Positions 11,412 to 20,456 are shown, numbered from the stretch's first letter. The stretch: DNA of 64,000 nucleotides from Abyssibacter profundi (GCF_003151135.1 NZ_QEQK01000006.1:161805-225804), one strand, 5' to 3'. The notes: generated by a model from the sequence alone, not told the origin. Numbers and translations: made by a program.

Positions 11412-12833
11412 CTAGCCCGGGAGGCGAACATGCCGCCGACGCGGCAATGTCAGGTCGCCGATAATGCTCAGCCCCAGGTCACGCTCAAGATCGGTGCGGC
11501 AACGAATCCGCCGGTTTAGTAGCTCGAGCAGTAGCGCCAGGGCCACGCCCAACATGCCACCGAGCATACCGCCGATGATCGTGTTCAGTTTGGCCTTGGG
11601 GCTGTCGGGCTCCAGGGGGGGCTGTGCCGGGCTGGAGACACTGGCGTTGGAATACTCGGTGCCGGCACCCAGCAGGGTTTTGTCATATTCCCGCAGGGCT
11701 TGCTGGTAGAGCTGCTTGGCCGTGGCCAGCTCACGAAGGTACTGCGCCGCGTCGTCTTTGGTGGACTGCTCGGAGCGCATGGCCGCCTTGACGGCGGCAT
11801 GCTCGGCCGCCAAGCCGTTTTCCTGGCGGCGGGCGGCGGCCAGCTCGGCGCGCGCGCTGTCGACGTAGTGATCGATTTCCGTATCCAGGCGCGCACGGGC
11901 CGACAGCAGCTCACGACTCACCGCGATGTACTCGGGATGCCGCGGCCCCAGGGTGGTCGATAGGTCCGCCAGGCGGGTTTCCAGCGCGGCAACCTCCCGC
12001 TTCATGCTCTGGATCAGGTTCGAACCGAGCACGGTGGCGTCGGCATTGCGTGCAGAATTGAGACGCTGTTGCGCTTCGCGGCGGCGTGCACGGGCTTCGG
12101 ACAGGCGTCGCTCGAGTTCCAGCAGCCGCGACTGCTCGTCGCGCAGGTCGCCATCCAATGCAATCAGTCCCGATTGCTCCCGGAACCGGGCAACCTGGGC
12201 CTCGGCTGCGCTGACGCGCTCACGCAAGCTGGCCAGCTTGGATTCGGCCTGGTCGACACGCTGACGGGCGGGGCCTTGCTGGCGTGCCTGCTGTTCTTGC
12301 ACGAAGGTTCTGGCGACGATGTTCGCGCCATCCGCGGCCTCGCCCGGGCTTTCAGCGGTGAAGCTGACGTAGATGAACCGACTGTCGTCGCCCTGACGGA
12401 TGGTCAATTGCTGGGCCAGTTGATTGCGCAGCCAGTTCATCCGTAGGTTCGGATTGTCAGCATCGGGGATGCCGTCGAGTCGCTCGGGGTCGGATGCCCA
12501 GCCAAGCCGTTCGAGCGCCGGGATAAGCACTTCGGGGCTGCGCATGAACTCGATCTGCGTGGCCATGTAACTGGCGGCCAGATGTGCCGGGAAATCGCGA
12601 CCGGACAAGGGGTCGTTCACCTCGAAGTCGACCAGAACAGTGGCCGTGGCGACGTAGGTTTTGGGGAGTACCAGTTTACTCAGCACTGCGGCGAGCAGCG
12701 CGCACCCGAATCCGAATGCGACGATCAGTTTCCAGCGTGCGAGCAGCATGGCCTGGATCTGCATCAGGCTGATGCCCGGGAGCTGGACGCCCTGGGGAAC
12801 GGAGGCGGGAATCGGATTCAAAGGCGCATTCAT
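11412..12833 (-). CDS. Wzz/GNVR polysaccharide co-polymerase
   Basis: 473 aa chain-length regulator (PCP-2 type). It has an N-terminal Wzz domain with first membrane helix (about 30-55), a long periplasmic coiled-coil region with many Q/R/E/A heptads (about 165-385), a GNVR-type end and a second membrane helix (TIIGGMLGGMLGVALALLL, about 424-444) followed by a short basic cytoplasmic tail. No kinase domain is fused, so its cytoplasmic partner would be the CpsD-like protein at 4809-5825. No good ribosome site before ATG 12833. First gene of wzz-wzy. Confidence 0.9.
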   Translation of the reverse strand: MNAPLNPIPASVPQGVQLPGISLMQIQAMLLARWKLIVAFGFGCALLAAVLSKLVLPKTYVATATVLVDFEVNDPLSGRDFPAHLAASYMATQIEFMRSPEVLIPALERLGWASDPERLDGIPDADNPNLRMNWLRNQLAQQLTIRQGDDSRFIYVSFTAESPGEAADGANIVARTFVQEQQARQQGPARQRVDQAESKLASLRERVSAAEAQVARFREQSGLIALDGDLRDEQSRLLELERRLSEARARRREAQQRLNSARNADATVLGSNLIQSMKREVAALETRLADLSTTLGPRHPEYIAVSRELLSARARLDTEIDHYVDSARAELAAARRQENGLAAEHAAVKAAMRSEQSTKDDAAQYLRELATAKQLYQQALREYDKTLLGAGTEYSNASVSSPAQPPLEPDSPKAKLNTIIGGMLGGMLGVALALLLELLNRRIRCRTDLERDLGLSIIGDLTLPRRRHVRLPG

Positions 12834-13028
12834 AGTCTGGACTGCGAGGATGATGGCTTAATAGTGACGCAATCCGCCGGAGTCTGCGATGATTGCGAGG
12901 TTGTCACTGCAGGGGCCAGCGACGGCAGACGCAGCGTTGTCGAACCGCGGCCCACCCCGGCTTCGGCGGGGCTTTGGGGCTGGAACCACTAGCACTTGGC
13001 CGGCACAAAAAAACAAATGGGAGTTTGA

Positions 13029-14405
13029 ATGGCACAGCGCAGTACTCGCGCCGGTGTGCTCAACGGGCTGTCTTACGCGCTGATTATTTACGGCGTGATG
13101 ATGCTGGCCTGCAACGCGTTTCAGATCCGTTTTGGCGGACTTTATCAGGCGGCTGCTCTGTTCTCGGGGATGACCTCCACGTTCCTGATGCGGGGCATCT
13201 CGCTGACCATTCCTTGGCAGCTGGGGCGACCGGGATCGGTAGGAACGCGGCTGCTATGGCTCTGGTTGGCCGTCGTCATGGCGTTGATTCTGGTCGGTTT
13301 CTTCGCCGAGCTGGGTTCTGACCTGTCGCGCCGGGTCTTGGCTGCCTGGATTATAGGTGTGCCGATTGCGTTCATTGCCGTGCACGTGGTGATCCGCTAC
13401 GGCCTGTTGCGTCTGTTCCCGGGAATTGCACGGAACCGGTCTGCGGTCATTCTGTTCGTCAACGATGCCGCCAGGAATCTCCTGTCAAAAGCGCCGGCCG
13501 CCGGCTATAACCTAATTGGCTATTTCGAGGATCGTGAACCCTCGCGAACGGGCGGGCCGTTGGCAGACCTCCAGCACCTGGGTTCGGTGAGCAGTGCGGC
13601 AAACTATGTCCGCGAGCAAGGCGTCGAGGTCGTGTTCATCTGCCTGCCGGAAGGTGCGTTCGAACGAGGGATTGCGCTGATCAACGAGCTCGGTGACACC
13701 ACGGCTTCGGTGTTCTACGTCCCGGACTGGTACATCTTCAACATGATGTCGGCGCAGTTTTATGACATTCAGGGCGTGCCGGTCTTGGAGGTGATTGAAA
13801 CGCCGTTCTACGGCGTCGACGGCATGCTCAAGCGTCTGTTCGACATCGTATTTGCGTCCGTCGTGCTCGTATTGAGCATCCCGCTGATGATCGCAATTGC
13901 CGTCGCGGTCAAGCTCGACTCCCGCGGTCCGATCATTTTCAAGCAGTTCCGCTACGGCCTCAATGGCGAGCGGTTCTATGTGCACAAATTCCGCAGCATG
14001 ACGGTCATGGAAGAGGGCGAGCAGGTGGAGCAGGTGAGTCGTGCCGACCCGCGCGTGACTCGCGTCGGCCGATTTTTGCGTCGCACGTCGCTGGATGAGT
14101 GGCCGCAGTTCTGGACGGTGTTGAAGGGCGACATGTCCATTGTCGGTCCCCGGCCCCACGCGGTGGCGCATAACGAGTTTTACCGTCGTGCCATCCAGGG
14201 CTACATGACCCGGCACAAGGTCAAGCCGGGCGTGACTGGGTGGGCGCAGGTGAATGGGTATCGGGGCGAGACGCAGACGCTGGATCGGATGGAAAAGCGA
14301 ATCGAGTACGACCTGGAGTACATCCGCGAGTGGTCGCCGCTGCTGGATGTACGAATCATCCTGATGACCGCGCTGATGATCTCCAGGGACGAGAACGCGT
14401 TCTGA
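13029..14405 (+). CDS. Undecaprenyl-phosphate sugar phosphotransferase (WcaJ/GumD-type)
   Basis: 458 aa polyprenyl glycosylphosphotransferase that starts EPS assembly by placing a hexose-1-phosphate on undecaprenyl phosphate. Four N-terminal helices (to about residue 130), a CoA-binding-like middle domain (about 140-250), then the catalytic Bac_transf domain with KRLFDIVFASVVLVLS, the KFRSM motif, RRTSLDEWPQ and GPRPHAVAHNE. ATG 13029 follows GGGAG at good spacing. It is divergent from wzz across 195 bp and is followed two bases later by the EpsL-like gene. Confidence 0.94.
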   Translation: MAQRSTRAGVLNGLSYALIIYGVMMLACNAFQIRFGGLYQAAALFSGMTSTFLMRGISLTIPWQLGRPGSVGTRLLWLWLAVVMALILVGFFAELGSDLSRRVLAAWIIGVPIAFIAVHVVIRYGLLRLFPGIARNRSAVILFVNDAARNLLSKAPAAGYNLIGYFEDREPSRTGGPLADLQHLGSVSSAANYVREQGVEVVFICLPEGAFERGIALINELGDTTASVFYVPDWYIFNMMSAQFYDIQGVPVLEVIETPFYGVDGMLKRLFDIVFASVVLVLSIPLMIAIAVAVKLDSRGPIIFKQFRYGLNGERFYVHKFRSMTVMEEGEQVEQVSRADPRVTRVGRFLRRTSLDEWPQFWTVLKGDMSIVGPRPHAVAHNEFYRRAIQGYMTRHKVKPGVTGWAQVNGYRGETQTLDRMEKRIEYDLEYIREWSPLLDVRIILMTALMISRDENAF

Positions 14406-14407
14406 CG

Positions 14408-15592
14408 GTGCGGCGTCGTCTTGCAATCGCGGCTGTGGGTGGCCTGCTGCTCGGGGTCAGCGGGTCGCTTCATGCGCAGTTGGTGGATGTGTCGCCGTTT
14501 GCCGTGGCCTCCATCGCCCATGACTCCAATCTGTTGCGGACACAACGTGGCGTCGACGGCGTGTTTGAGCGGCGTAGCGACACCTTGACCCGGATTTCAT
14601 TGGGCCTGACAGCCGAGTTCAATCCGGGTCTCCAGGCTGCCCGCCTGACGGCGGTCTATGAGCCGGTCCGGTACCGGCATTTCAGTCGGTTCAACCATGA
14701 GGCCTATGATCTCGATGCGCGCTGGACCTGGCGTGCCGGGCGACGGTTTGACGGTCAGCTGGGGCTGACGGCCGAGCGCGCAATCGATGATTTCGCCAAC
14801 CGCAGCACCCCCGAAGCGGGATTCGTGCGTCGCCAGGGCGTGCGCGCACTTGGCGGCTACAACCTCAGCCCGCGGTTGAGAGTGGAGCTAGAGGGGCGAC
14901 ATGATCGCCGCGACGGCTCGGGTGCGGCGAGCCCGGGCTTTGACTTGCGTGAGTCAATCGCTGTTGCCGGCATTTATTACCAGGGCAATCGACTATCCCG
15001 TCTGGGTGGATCCGTGTCGGTGACCGACGGGCGGTTCCCCAATCGTCCTGCCGGTACGGATCTGGCAACCGACTACGAGCAGACGAGTGTGGAAGGGCAA
15101 CTTGTCTGGTCCCCCTCCGCGCTATCCGACCTGGACTGGACGCTTGGGTACACACGGCGCAGGCAGCAACCCACCGCGACTCGCGACTACTCAGGGCTCA
15201 CCGGGCGGTTGGAGTATCGACGCCGGATCTCGGCCAAGACCCGCGTGTCACTGCGCGGGTACCGCAGGATCTACTCGGCGGAACTCCAAGACGCCAACCT
15301 GACGATTGATGATGGGCTGCGTCTCGGTGTGGACTGGGCCTGGTCTTACAAGACCCAGGTCGGCGTGGCGCTGGAACGCCGTGAGGTGGAGTTCGAAGCT
15401 GGGGGGGCGTTCGCCGGCGCCGCCAGTCAGTTGGATGACGACATCCAGTCGGCCTCAGTCACCCTAGACTGGCAGGCATTGGAGCGGCTCGGTCTGCTGC
15501 TGGCTGTCGAGCACGCGTCGCGCACATCCTCCGACTCGAGTCGTGACTACGAGGCGCTAGTCGGCCGTTTTGAAGTTCGACTCGGGTTTTGA
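14408..15592 (+). CDS. EpsL-like outer-membrane beta-barrel protein of EPS locus
   Basis: 394 aa. Signal peptide (RRRLAIAAVGGLLLGVSG, cleavage after LHA), then mature sequence opening with VDVSPFAVASIAHDSNLLR, which resembles the EpsL family of exopolysaccharide operon proteins. The remainder is alternating amphipathic strand sequence with many R/Y/W/D ends, consistent with a beta-barrel, ending FEVRLGF with a terminal aromatic as in outer-membrane proteins. GTG 14408 was chosen because it starts exactly at the signal peptide, two bases after the wcaJ-type stop. Role: probably export or anchoring of the polymer at the outer membrane; family assignment from recall. Confidence 0.8.
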   Translation: MRRRLAIAAVGGLLLGVSGSLHAQLVDVSPFAVASIAHDSNLLRTQRGVDGVFERRSDTLTRISLGLTAEFNPGLQAARLTAVYEPVRYRHFSRFNHEAYDLDARWTWRAGRRFDGQLGLTAERAIDDFANRSTPEAGFVRRQGVRALGGYNLSPRLRVELEGRHDRRDGSGAASPGFDLRESIAVAGIYYQGNRLSRLGGSVSVTDGRFPNRPAGTDLATDYEQTSVEGQLVWSPSALSDLDWTLGYTRRRQQPTATRDYSGLTGRLEYRRRISAKTRVSLRGYRRIYSAELQDANLTIDDGLRLGVDWAWSYKTQVGVALERREVEFEAGGAFAGAASQLDDDIQSASVTLDWQALERLGLLLAVEHASRTSSDSSRDYEALVGRFEVRLGF

Positions 15593-15655
15593 TCGCGTTA
15601 AGCTGGTAGACCTGATGCCGCCATGCTTCACCGATGATTTACCCCAAGGCTGAAA

Positions 15656-15680
15656 TACTCGCGTCAATTTCATGCGAGTA
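15656..15680 (+). promoter_or_regulatory. Inverted repeat directly upstream of the hybrid regulator start
   Basis: TACTCGC (15656-15662) and GCGAGTA (15674-15680) form a perfect 7-bp inverted repeat with an 11-base gap. The right arm ends 8 bases before ATG 15689 and contains the only purine-rich ribosome-site candidate (GCGAG). It could be an operator or an RNA hairpin hiding the ribosome site. Confidence 0.5.
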
Positions 15681-15688
15681 ACAAACTC

Positions 15689-17398
15689 ATGTTGAACGCA
15701 GACGCCCGCGCAGCGCTCACCCAGCTCGTCCAGCGCTACCACGCTTCGCTCACCAAAAAGCGTGCGGACCTGGTGGCTGCGCACCAGGCTGCGGTTGAAG
15801 ACGATTGGAGCGAGGAGGGCACGGCGGCGTTCAAGCTGCTGGTTCACCGCATGGCCGGCTCCGCTGCCTCTTATGGATTCACCGAACTGGGCGACGCCGC
15901 CCGCATGCTCGATCAGGTGTTGCAATTCCGCGAGCACGGCACGGCACCGGATCACGTCGGTGACTACTTTGATCGCCTGCTGCGTGATCTCGATGGCTGC
16001 ATCCGCCGGCCACCGCCGGGCGACCCGCATGCCGAGCAGGGGCGTCACGAAGACGAACACCGCCTGACCGAAATGCCGCGCGTAGTGCTGGTCGATGATG
16101 ATCCGGCAATGGTCGACATCCTCAGCCGGCAACTCATGGCCGTGGGGTTCGACGTGTCCGGATTCACCGATCCCTTTGCGTCAATGGAGGCCGTGACCAA
16201 GATCCGGCCCGCCGTCATTCTCATGGACCTGATGTTTACAGAGGGCGAGGATTACGGTTTCCAGATCGCCGAGGCCATGGTGGCACGGCTGCGCTACAAG
16301 CCAGGGCTTGTGTACCTCTCCCAGCGAACCGATGTCCGGGCTCGGCAATGGGCGGTGGACTCGGGGGCCGACGCCTTCTTCACCAAGCCGGTTAACGTCA
16401 CGGCCCTGGCGCAGCTGCTGGAGCAGTTCTCCGGCCGCGGCGAGCAGGCCTATGTCGAGAACGGCCGCGTGGCCATTGTCGAGGATGATCAGCAAATCGG
16501 TCAGTACTACGCGACCCTGCTAGAGGGGTCGGGATTCCGGACGGCGTTGATCAGCGAGCCGGTGACGGCGTTGGAGCGCCTGCTGGACTTCCGCCCGGAT
16601 CTCGTCCTGATGGACATGCAAATGCCGGATCTCGACGGTATCGAGCTCACGCAGATCCTGCGCCATCACGAAAGCCTGTTCGACATCCCGGTGCTATTCC
16701 TGACCAGCGTGACCGACCCGGGGCTGCTGCGTGGCGCGTTGCGTGCGGGGGCCGATGCCTTGCTTTCGAAAGGCGACGACCCCGAGTTGATCCTGTCCGT
16801 GGTACAGCGGCGCATCCAACGCTTCCGTCGCGTCACGTACACGCTAACGCGCGATCCGTTGACCCGCCTCTACAACCGGCCCGCGCTGATGGAGCGTGTC
16901 AGCTTCGAGCTGCAGCGCGCCCAGCGTGAGGGGCAGGCGTTTTGCATGGCGGTCTTCGATATCGATGGTTTCCGGCAGTTCAACGAGACGCACGGCCGCA
17001 CCGCGGGTGATCAGGTGCTGCGTGAAATCACCGAGGGCGTGCGCTCACGCCTGCGCCAGGTCGATGTGATCGGGCGGTATGGCGGCGATGAAATCATGAT
17101 CATCATGCCATCGACCCGGCTCTGCAGTGGCGATGCGGTCATGCAGGAACTGACCAGTCGTGTTTCCGAAACGCCGATCGAACTCGGCGATAAGCGATTC
17201 GATATCACCATCAGCACGGCCGTGATTGAGTGCCAGCTCACCCGGCATGATTCATCGCATTCGGTGCTGCAACAGGCACTCAGCCAGCTGGAGGCGCTGC
17301 TCAAGACGGCAGGGCCTGGCCAGGTGCGTTCGGGCGAGCTGAGTACCAGTGCCACCAATGAACTGCTTCACGGCGGAGGGCAGCGCCAGCTCGCATGA
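15689..17398 (+). CDS. Hpt-REC-REC-GGDEF hybrid diguanylate cyclase regulator
   Basis: 569 aa cytoplasmic multi-domain regulator. Hpt domain (about 1-110) with phospho-acceptor His53 in LVHRMAGSA; receiver 1 (about 129-245) with VLVDDDP and VILMDLMF; receiver 2 (about 250-370) with VAIVEDDQQIG and VLMDMQMPDLDG; GGDEF domain (about 385-555) with signature RYGGDEIMI. The last F of GGDEF is I, but the catalytic Gly-Gly-Asp-Glu is intact, so c-di-GMP synthesis is plausible. Being just downstream of the EPS genes, it may tune EPS production through c-di-GMP, with phosphate relayed from an unlinked histidine kinase. Overlaps the TRAP small permease by 4 bases (ATGA). Confidence 0.9.
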   Translation: MLNADARAALTQLVQRYHASLTKKRADLVAAHQAAVEDDWSEEGTAAFKLLVHRMAGSAASYGFTELGDAARMLDQVLQFREHGTAPDHVGDYFDRLLRDLDGCIRRPPPGDPHAEQGRHEDEHRLTEMPRVVLVDDDPAMVDILSRQLMAVGFDVSGFTDPFASMEAVTKIRPAVILMDLMFTEGEDYGFQIAEAMVARLRYKPGLVYLSQRTDVRARQWAVDSGADAFFTKPVNVTALAQLLEQFSGRGEQAYVENGRVAIVEDDQQIGQYYATLLEGSGFRTALISEPVTALERLLDFRPDLVLMDMQMPDLDGIELTQILRHHESLFDIPVLFLTSVTDPGLLRGALRAGADALLSKGDDPELILSVVQRRIQRFRRVTYTLTRDPLTRLYNRPALMERVSFELQRAQREGQAFCMAVFDIDGFRQFNETHGRTAGDQVLREITEGVRSRLRQVDVIGRYGGDEIMIIMPSTRLCSGDAVMQELTSRVSETPIELGDKRFDITISTAVIECQLTRHDSSHSVLQQALSQLEALLKTAGPGQVRSGELSTSATNELLHGGGQRQLA

Positions 17399-17928
17399 TC
17401 GATCAATCGCGCGCCAGGGAGTCGGCGCTGGAACGGGCCGCTGGCTACGCGGCTGCTCTACCCACATGGATTGGGCGCACCGCGGCCTGGATGGCGGTGG
17501 TCATGGCGTTGCTGTGCTTCGCCATCGTGGCACTGCGCTACGGCTGGAGCCTGGGCTGGGTGGCGATGCAGGAGGGGCTGACGGCCGCGAATGCCACGCT
17601 ATTCATGCTGGCACTGGCCTGGGTGCTGGGCACCGATGGTCATGTGCGTGTCGATGTGTTCTACAGCCGGTTCTCGCCGCGGCGAAAGTGCTGGATCGAT
17701 TTAATCGGCACGGTGTTGCTGCTGTGGCCGGTCTGCGGCTACGTCATGATCGAAAGCCTGGACTATGTGGCCGCTGCCTGGCGTGTGCGTGAAGGGTCGC
17801 GCGAGCCGGGCGGGCTGCCCGGCGTCTATTTGATCAAGACCCTGATTCCCGTCGCGGCCAGCCTGCTCATGCTCCAGGGGCTGGCGATTGCGTTCCGGGC
17901 CTGGGCAGCGTTGAGGCGGCCATCATGA
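17395..17928 (+). CDS. TRAP transporter small permease (DctQ family)
   Basis: 177 aa with four hydrophobic segments (WMAVVMALLCFAIVALRYGW; ATLFMLALAWVLGTDGHVRVD; LIGTVLLLWPVCGYVMI; LIPVAASLLMLQGLAIAF). The loop HVRVDVFYSRFSPRRKCWIDL is typical of DctQ. It helps dock the binding protein on the large permease in the inner membrane. Starts inside the stop of the GGDEF hybrid gene and ends overlapping the large permease by 4 bases. Confidence 0.93.
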   Translation: MIDQSRARESALERAAGYAAALPTWIGRTAAWMAVVMALLCFAIVALRYGWSLGWVAMQEGLTAANATLFMLALAWVLGTDGHVRVDVFYSRFSPRRKCWIDLIGTVLLLWPVCGYVMIESLDYVAAAWRVREGSREPGGLPGVYLIKTLIPVAASLLMLQGLAIAFRAWAALRRPS

Positions 17929-19283
17929 GCTGGATTGCCGTGCTCATGTTTGTTGTGGTCTGCGCCGTCTTGCTGGCCGGCTACCCCGTGGCGCTGACCC
18001 TGGCCGGTGTGGCCCTGGCATTTGCCGGCATCGGTGCGGTGGCGGGAGTGTTCGATCCGGCCTTTCTGCAGGCGGTTCCCAATCGCATTTTCGGCATCAT
18101 GATGAACGAGACGCTGGTCGCCGTTCCGCTGTTCGTGCTGATGGGTGTGGTGCTCGAGCGTTCCCGGGTTGCCGAACAACTGCTCACCGGCATGGCCAGC
18201 CTGTTTGGCGCGGTGCGGGGCGGACTGGCGGTTAGCGTGGTGCTCGTCGGCGCGCTGCTGGCGGCCTCCACCGGCATCATCGGCGCCACGGTGGTCACCA
18301 TGGGGCTGTTGTCGTTGCCGGTCATGCTGCGCGCCGGGTATGCCCCCACCGTCGCCACTGGGACGATTTGCGCCTCGGGCACGTTGGGTCAGCTGATCCC
18401 GCCTTCCATCGTGCTGGTGCTGCTAGGCGACGTGATGTCCTCCGCCTACCAGCAGGCGCAGATTCGCATGGGCGTATTCTCGCCAGAGACGGTCTCGGTC
18501 GGCGATTTGTTCATGGGCGCCTTGTTGCCGGGGTTGCTGCTTGTGGCCGCTTATATTCTCTGGCTGTTGATACTGGCCTATCGCCGGGCTGACCTGATGC
18601 CGGCGGCCGAGGTTGAACGCGTGGCCCTTTGGCGTGTGCTGGGCAGCATTTTGCCGCCGGTGCTGCTGATCGGTGCCGTGTTGGGCTCGATCATGCTGGG
18701 CATTGCCACGCCCACCGAAGCCGCCTCCGTTGGGGCGGTGGGTGCGATGCTGATTGCGGTACTGCGCCGTCGTCTGGGATGGCGAGACCTGCAGGCCTGC
18801 GCCGAGTCCACCGCTCAGATCACCGCGATGGTCTTCCTGATCCTGATCGGCGCCTCGATCTTCTCGCTCGTGTTCCGTGGCTACGGTGGCGATGAATTGG
18901 TGGCGGAGATGTTGCAGGGCCTGCCAGGCGGGACGGTGACCGCTGTCGTGGCCGTCATGCTGCTGATGTTCCTGCTGGGCTTCATCCTCGACTTCATCGA
19001 AATCACCTTCGTTGTCGTCCCGATTGTCGGTCCCATTCTGCTGGCAATGGGCGTCGATCCGGTCTGGCTCGGAGTGATGATGGCGCTGAACCTGCAGACC
19101 TCGTTTTTGACGCCTCCGTTCGGGTTTGCGCTGTTCTACTTGCGCGGAGTCGCTCCGGCATCGGTGCCGACGCCGGCGATCTACCGAGGTGTGCTGCCCT
19201 TTATCCTGATCCAATTGGTGCTGATGGGCCTGTTGGCCGCATGGCCGGGATTGGCAACCTGGTTGCCGGACCTGTTGAATTAA
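17925..19283 (+). CDS. TRAP transporter large permease (DctM family)
   Basis: 452 aa, about 12 membrane helices with the two scaffold-like repeats of the DctM/IT superfamily. Recognisable family segments are FVLMGVVLERS, AASTGIIGATVVTMGLLSLP, GTLGQLIPPSIVLV, GIATPTEAASVGAVGA and NLQTSFLTPPFGFALFYLRG. It is the Na+-coupled uptake channel for organic acids. Its stop overlaps the stop of the convergent binding-protein gene. Confidence 0.96.
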   Translation: MSWIAVLMFVVVCAVLLAGYPVALTLAGVALAFAGIGAVAGVFDPAFLQAVPNRIFGIMMNETLVAVPLFVLMGVVLERSRVAEQLLTGMASLFGAVRGGLAVSVVLVGALLAASTGIIGATVVTMGLLSLPVMLRAGYAPTVATGTICASGTLGQLIPPSIVLVLLGDVMSSAYQQAQIRMGVFSPETVSVGDLFMGALLPGLLLVAAYILWLLILAYRRADLMPAAEVERVALWRVLGSILPPVLLIGAVLGSIMLGIATPTEAASVGAVGAMLIAVLRRRLGWRDLQACAESTAQITAMVFLILIGASIFSLVFRGYGGDELVAEMLQGLPGGTVTAVVAVMLLMFLLGFILDFIEITFVVVPIVGPILLAMGVDPVWLGVMMALNLQTSFLTPPFGFALFYLRGVAPASVPTPAIYRGVLPFILIQLVLMGLLAAWPGLATWLPDLLN

Positions 19284-20377
19284 GCCGTGTTCGCTCGCGC
19301 CGCCAAATAGGCGCCCTCTGCCATTTGTGTCCAACGTGCCGTCTGCTCACCATAGCGGGTCAGCGATTCGTAGATGGCGGCGGCCGCGGCATTCTCTGCC
19401 GCGAGTTCTCGGGCCACTTCGTCTGCGACCCGTCGGATATGCGATAGCACGGTGGCTGGTAGCGGCCGAATGTCCGCGCCATGTTCGGTGGCCAGTGTCT
19501 GCACGGCACGGCCGTTGCGCGCCGTGAACTCGGCCACCATATTCTGGCTGGTAACGCGGCAGGCGGCTTCAACGATCGCCTGCAGGTCGGCCGGCAGCGC
19601 TTCATAGGCGGCCTTATTGACCATGCACTCCAGGACCGTACCCGGCTCATGCCAGCCGGGGTAGTAGCAGTACTTGGCCGCCTTGTGCAGCCCGAAGGCG
19701 AGGTCGTTGTACGGGCCTACCCATTCCGTGGCATCAATCGTGCCCTGGTTCAGTGCCTGAAACAGCTCACCGCCGGGGATGTTCTGCACGGTGACACCCA
19801 ACCGGCGGAGCACCTCGCCGCCCAGTCCAGGAATGCGCATCTTGAGTCCCTTGAGGTCGTCCACCGTCTTGATCTCGCGATTGAACCACCCGGCGGTCTG
19901 GACTGTGGTGTTGCCGGCGTCAAAGGGAATCAGCCCATAGGGCGCATAGACTTCGCGCCACAGCGCCATGCCGCCGCCGAAATAAAGCCAGCCGGACATC
20001 TCCTGCGCGGTCAGTCCGAAGGGCACAGACGAAAAATACTGGGCTTCCGGAATCTTGCCTTTCCAATAATAGGCAGAACCATGTCCCATCTGGGCTGTTC
20101 CGCTGGAGACCGCGTCAAAGACTTCAAAGGGTGGAACCAGCTCACCGGCGCCGTAGACCTTGACCGTCAGCCGCCCCGCCGAGAGTGTGGTGATCAGCTT
20201 CGCCAGGTCATTGGCGCCGGTGCCCAGGGCTGGAAAGTTCGGCGGCCAGGTCGTGACCATTTTCCACACCAGCGGCTTAAAGCTGGCGGGTTGTTCGGCT
20301 GCGGAATCACGCTGCTGGGTGCAGGCGGCCAGGGCGCTCGCACCCATGGCGCCCAATACGATTTCACGTCGTTTCAC
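19280..20377 (-). CDS. TRAP transporter substrate-binding lipoprotein (DctP, TakP-like)
   Basis: 365 aa. Signal KRREIVLGAMGASALAAC with lipobox LAAC (Cys19); the KRR start is weakly Tat-like. The mature part matches the alpha-keto-acid binding TRAP receptors: FSAGELVP-like VYGAGELVPPFEVF, GWFNREI, LKGLKMRIPGLGGEVLRRLG, GTIDATEWVGPYNDLAFGLH, YYPGWHEPG. The conserved Arg of LKMR normally binds the substrate carboxylate. The likely substrate is a 2-oxo acid; this is inferred from family resemblance. The gene is convergent to the permease genes rather than heading their operon, so it has its own promoter. Confidence 0.92.
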   Translation of the reverse strand: MKRREIVLGAMGASALAACTQQRDSAAEQPASFKPLVWKMVTTWPPNFPALGTGANDLAKLITTLSAGRLTVKVYGAGELVPPFEVFDAVSSGTAQMGHGSAYYWKGKIPEAQYFSSVPFGLTAQEMSGWLYFGGGMALWREVYAPYGLIPFDAGNTTVQTAGWFNREIKTVDDLKGLKMRIPGLGGEVLRRLGVTVQNIPGGELFQALNQGTIDATEWVGPYNDLAFGLHKAAKYCYYPGWHEPGTVLECMVNKAAYEALPADLQAIVEAACRVTSQNMVAEFTARNGRAVQTLATEHGADIRPLPATVLSHIRRVADEVARELAAENAAAAAIYESLTRYGEQTARWTQMAEGAYLAARANTA

Positions 20378-20436
20378 GCACGGGTCTCCTCTTGTTGACG
20401 GGCGGCAGAATACCAGTCGAGGCGGGGACGCAGGAC

Positions 20437-20456
20437 AGGTCAGGTCCGACTGACCT
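20437..20456. promoter_or_regulatory. Operator-like inverted repeat upstream of the TRAP binding protein
   Basis: AGGTCAG (20437-20443) and CTGACCT (20450-20456) are perfect inverted 7-mers separated by 6 bases, about 60-80 bases upstream of the dctP-type start codon at 20377. The size and symmetry suit a dimeric regulator. No regulator gene is adjacent. Confidence 0.45.

Noticed and set aside
12980-13028. Sigma-54 promoter in front of the wcaJ-type gene
   Set aside because: A GGC/GCAC-like string is present, but the GG-N10-GC spacing and the TTGC half do not fit.
18423-19334. 303-aa frame opposite the TRAP large permease
   Set aside because: Mirror of hydrophobic codons, giving a Q/H/R-rich sequence; the plus-strand DctM is certain.
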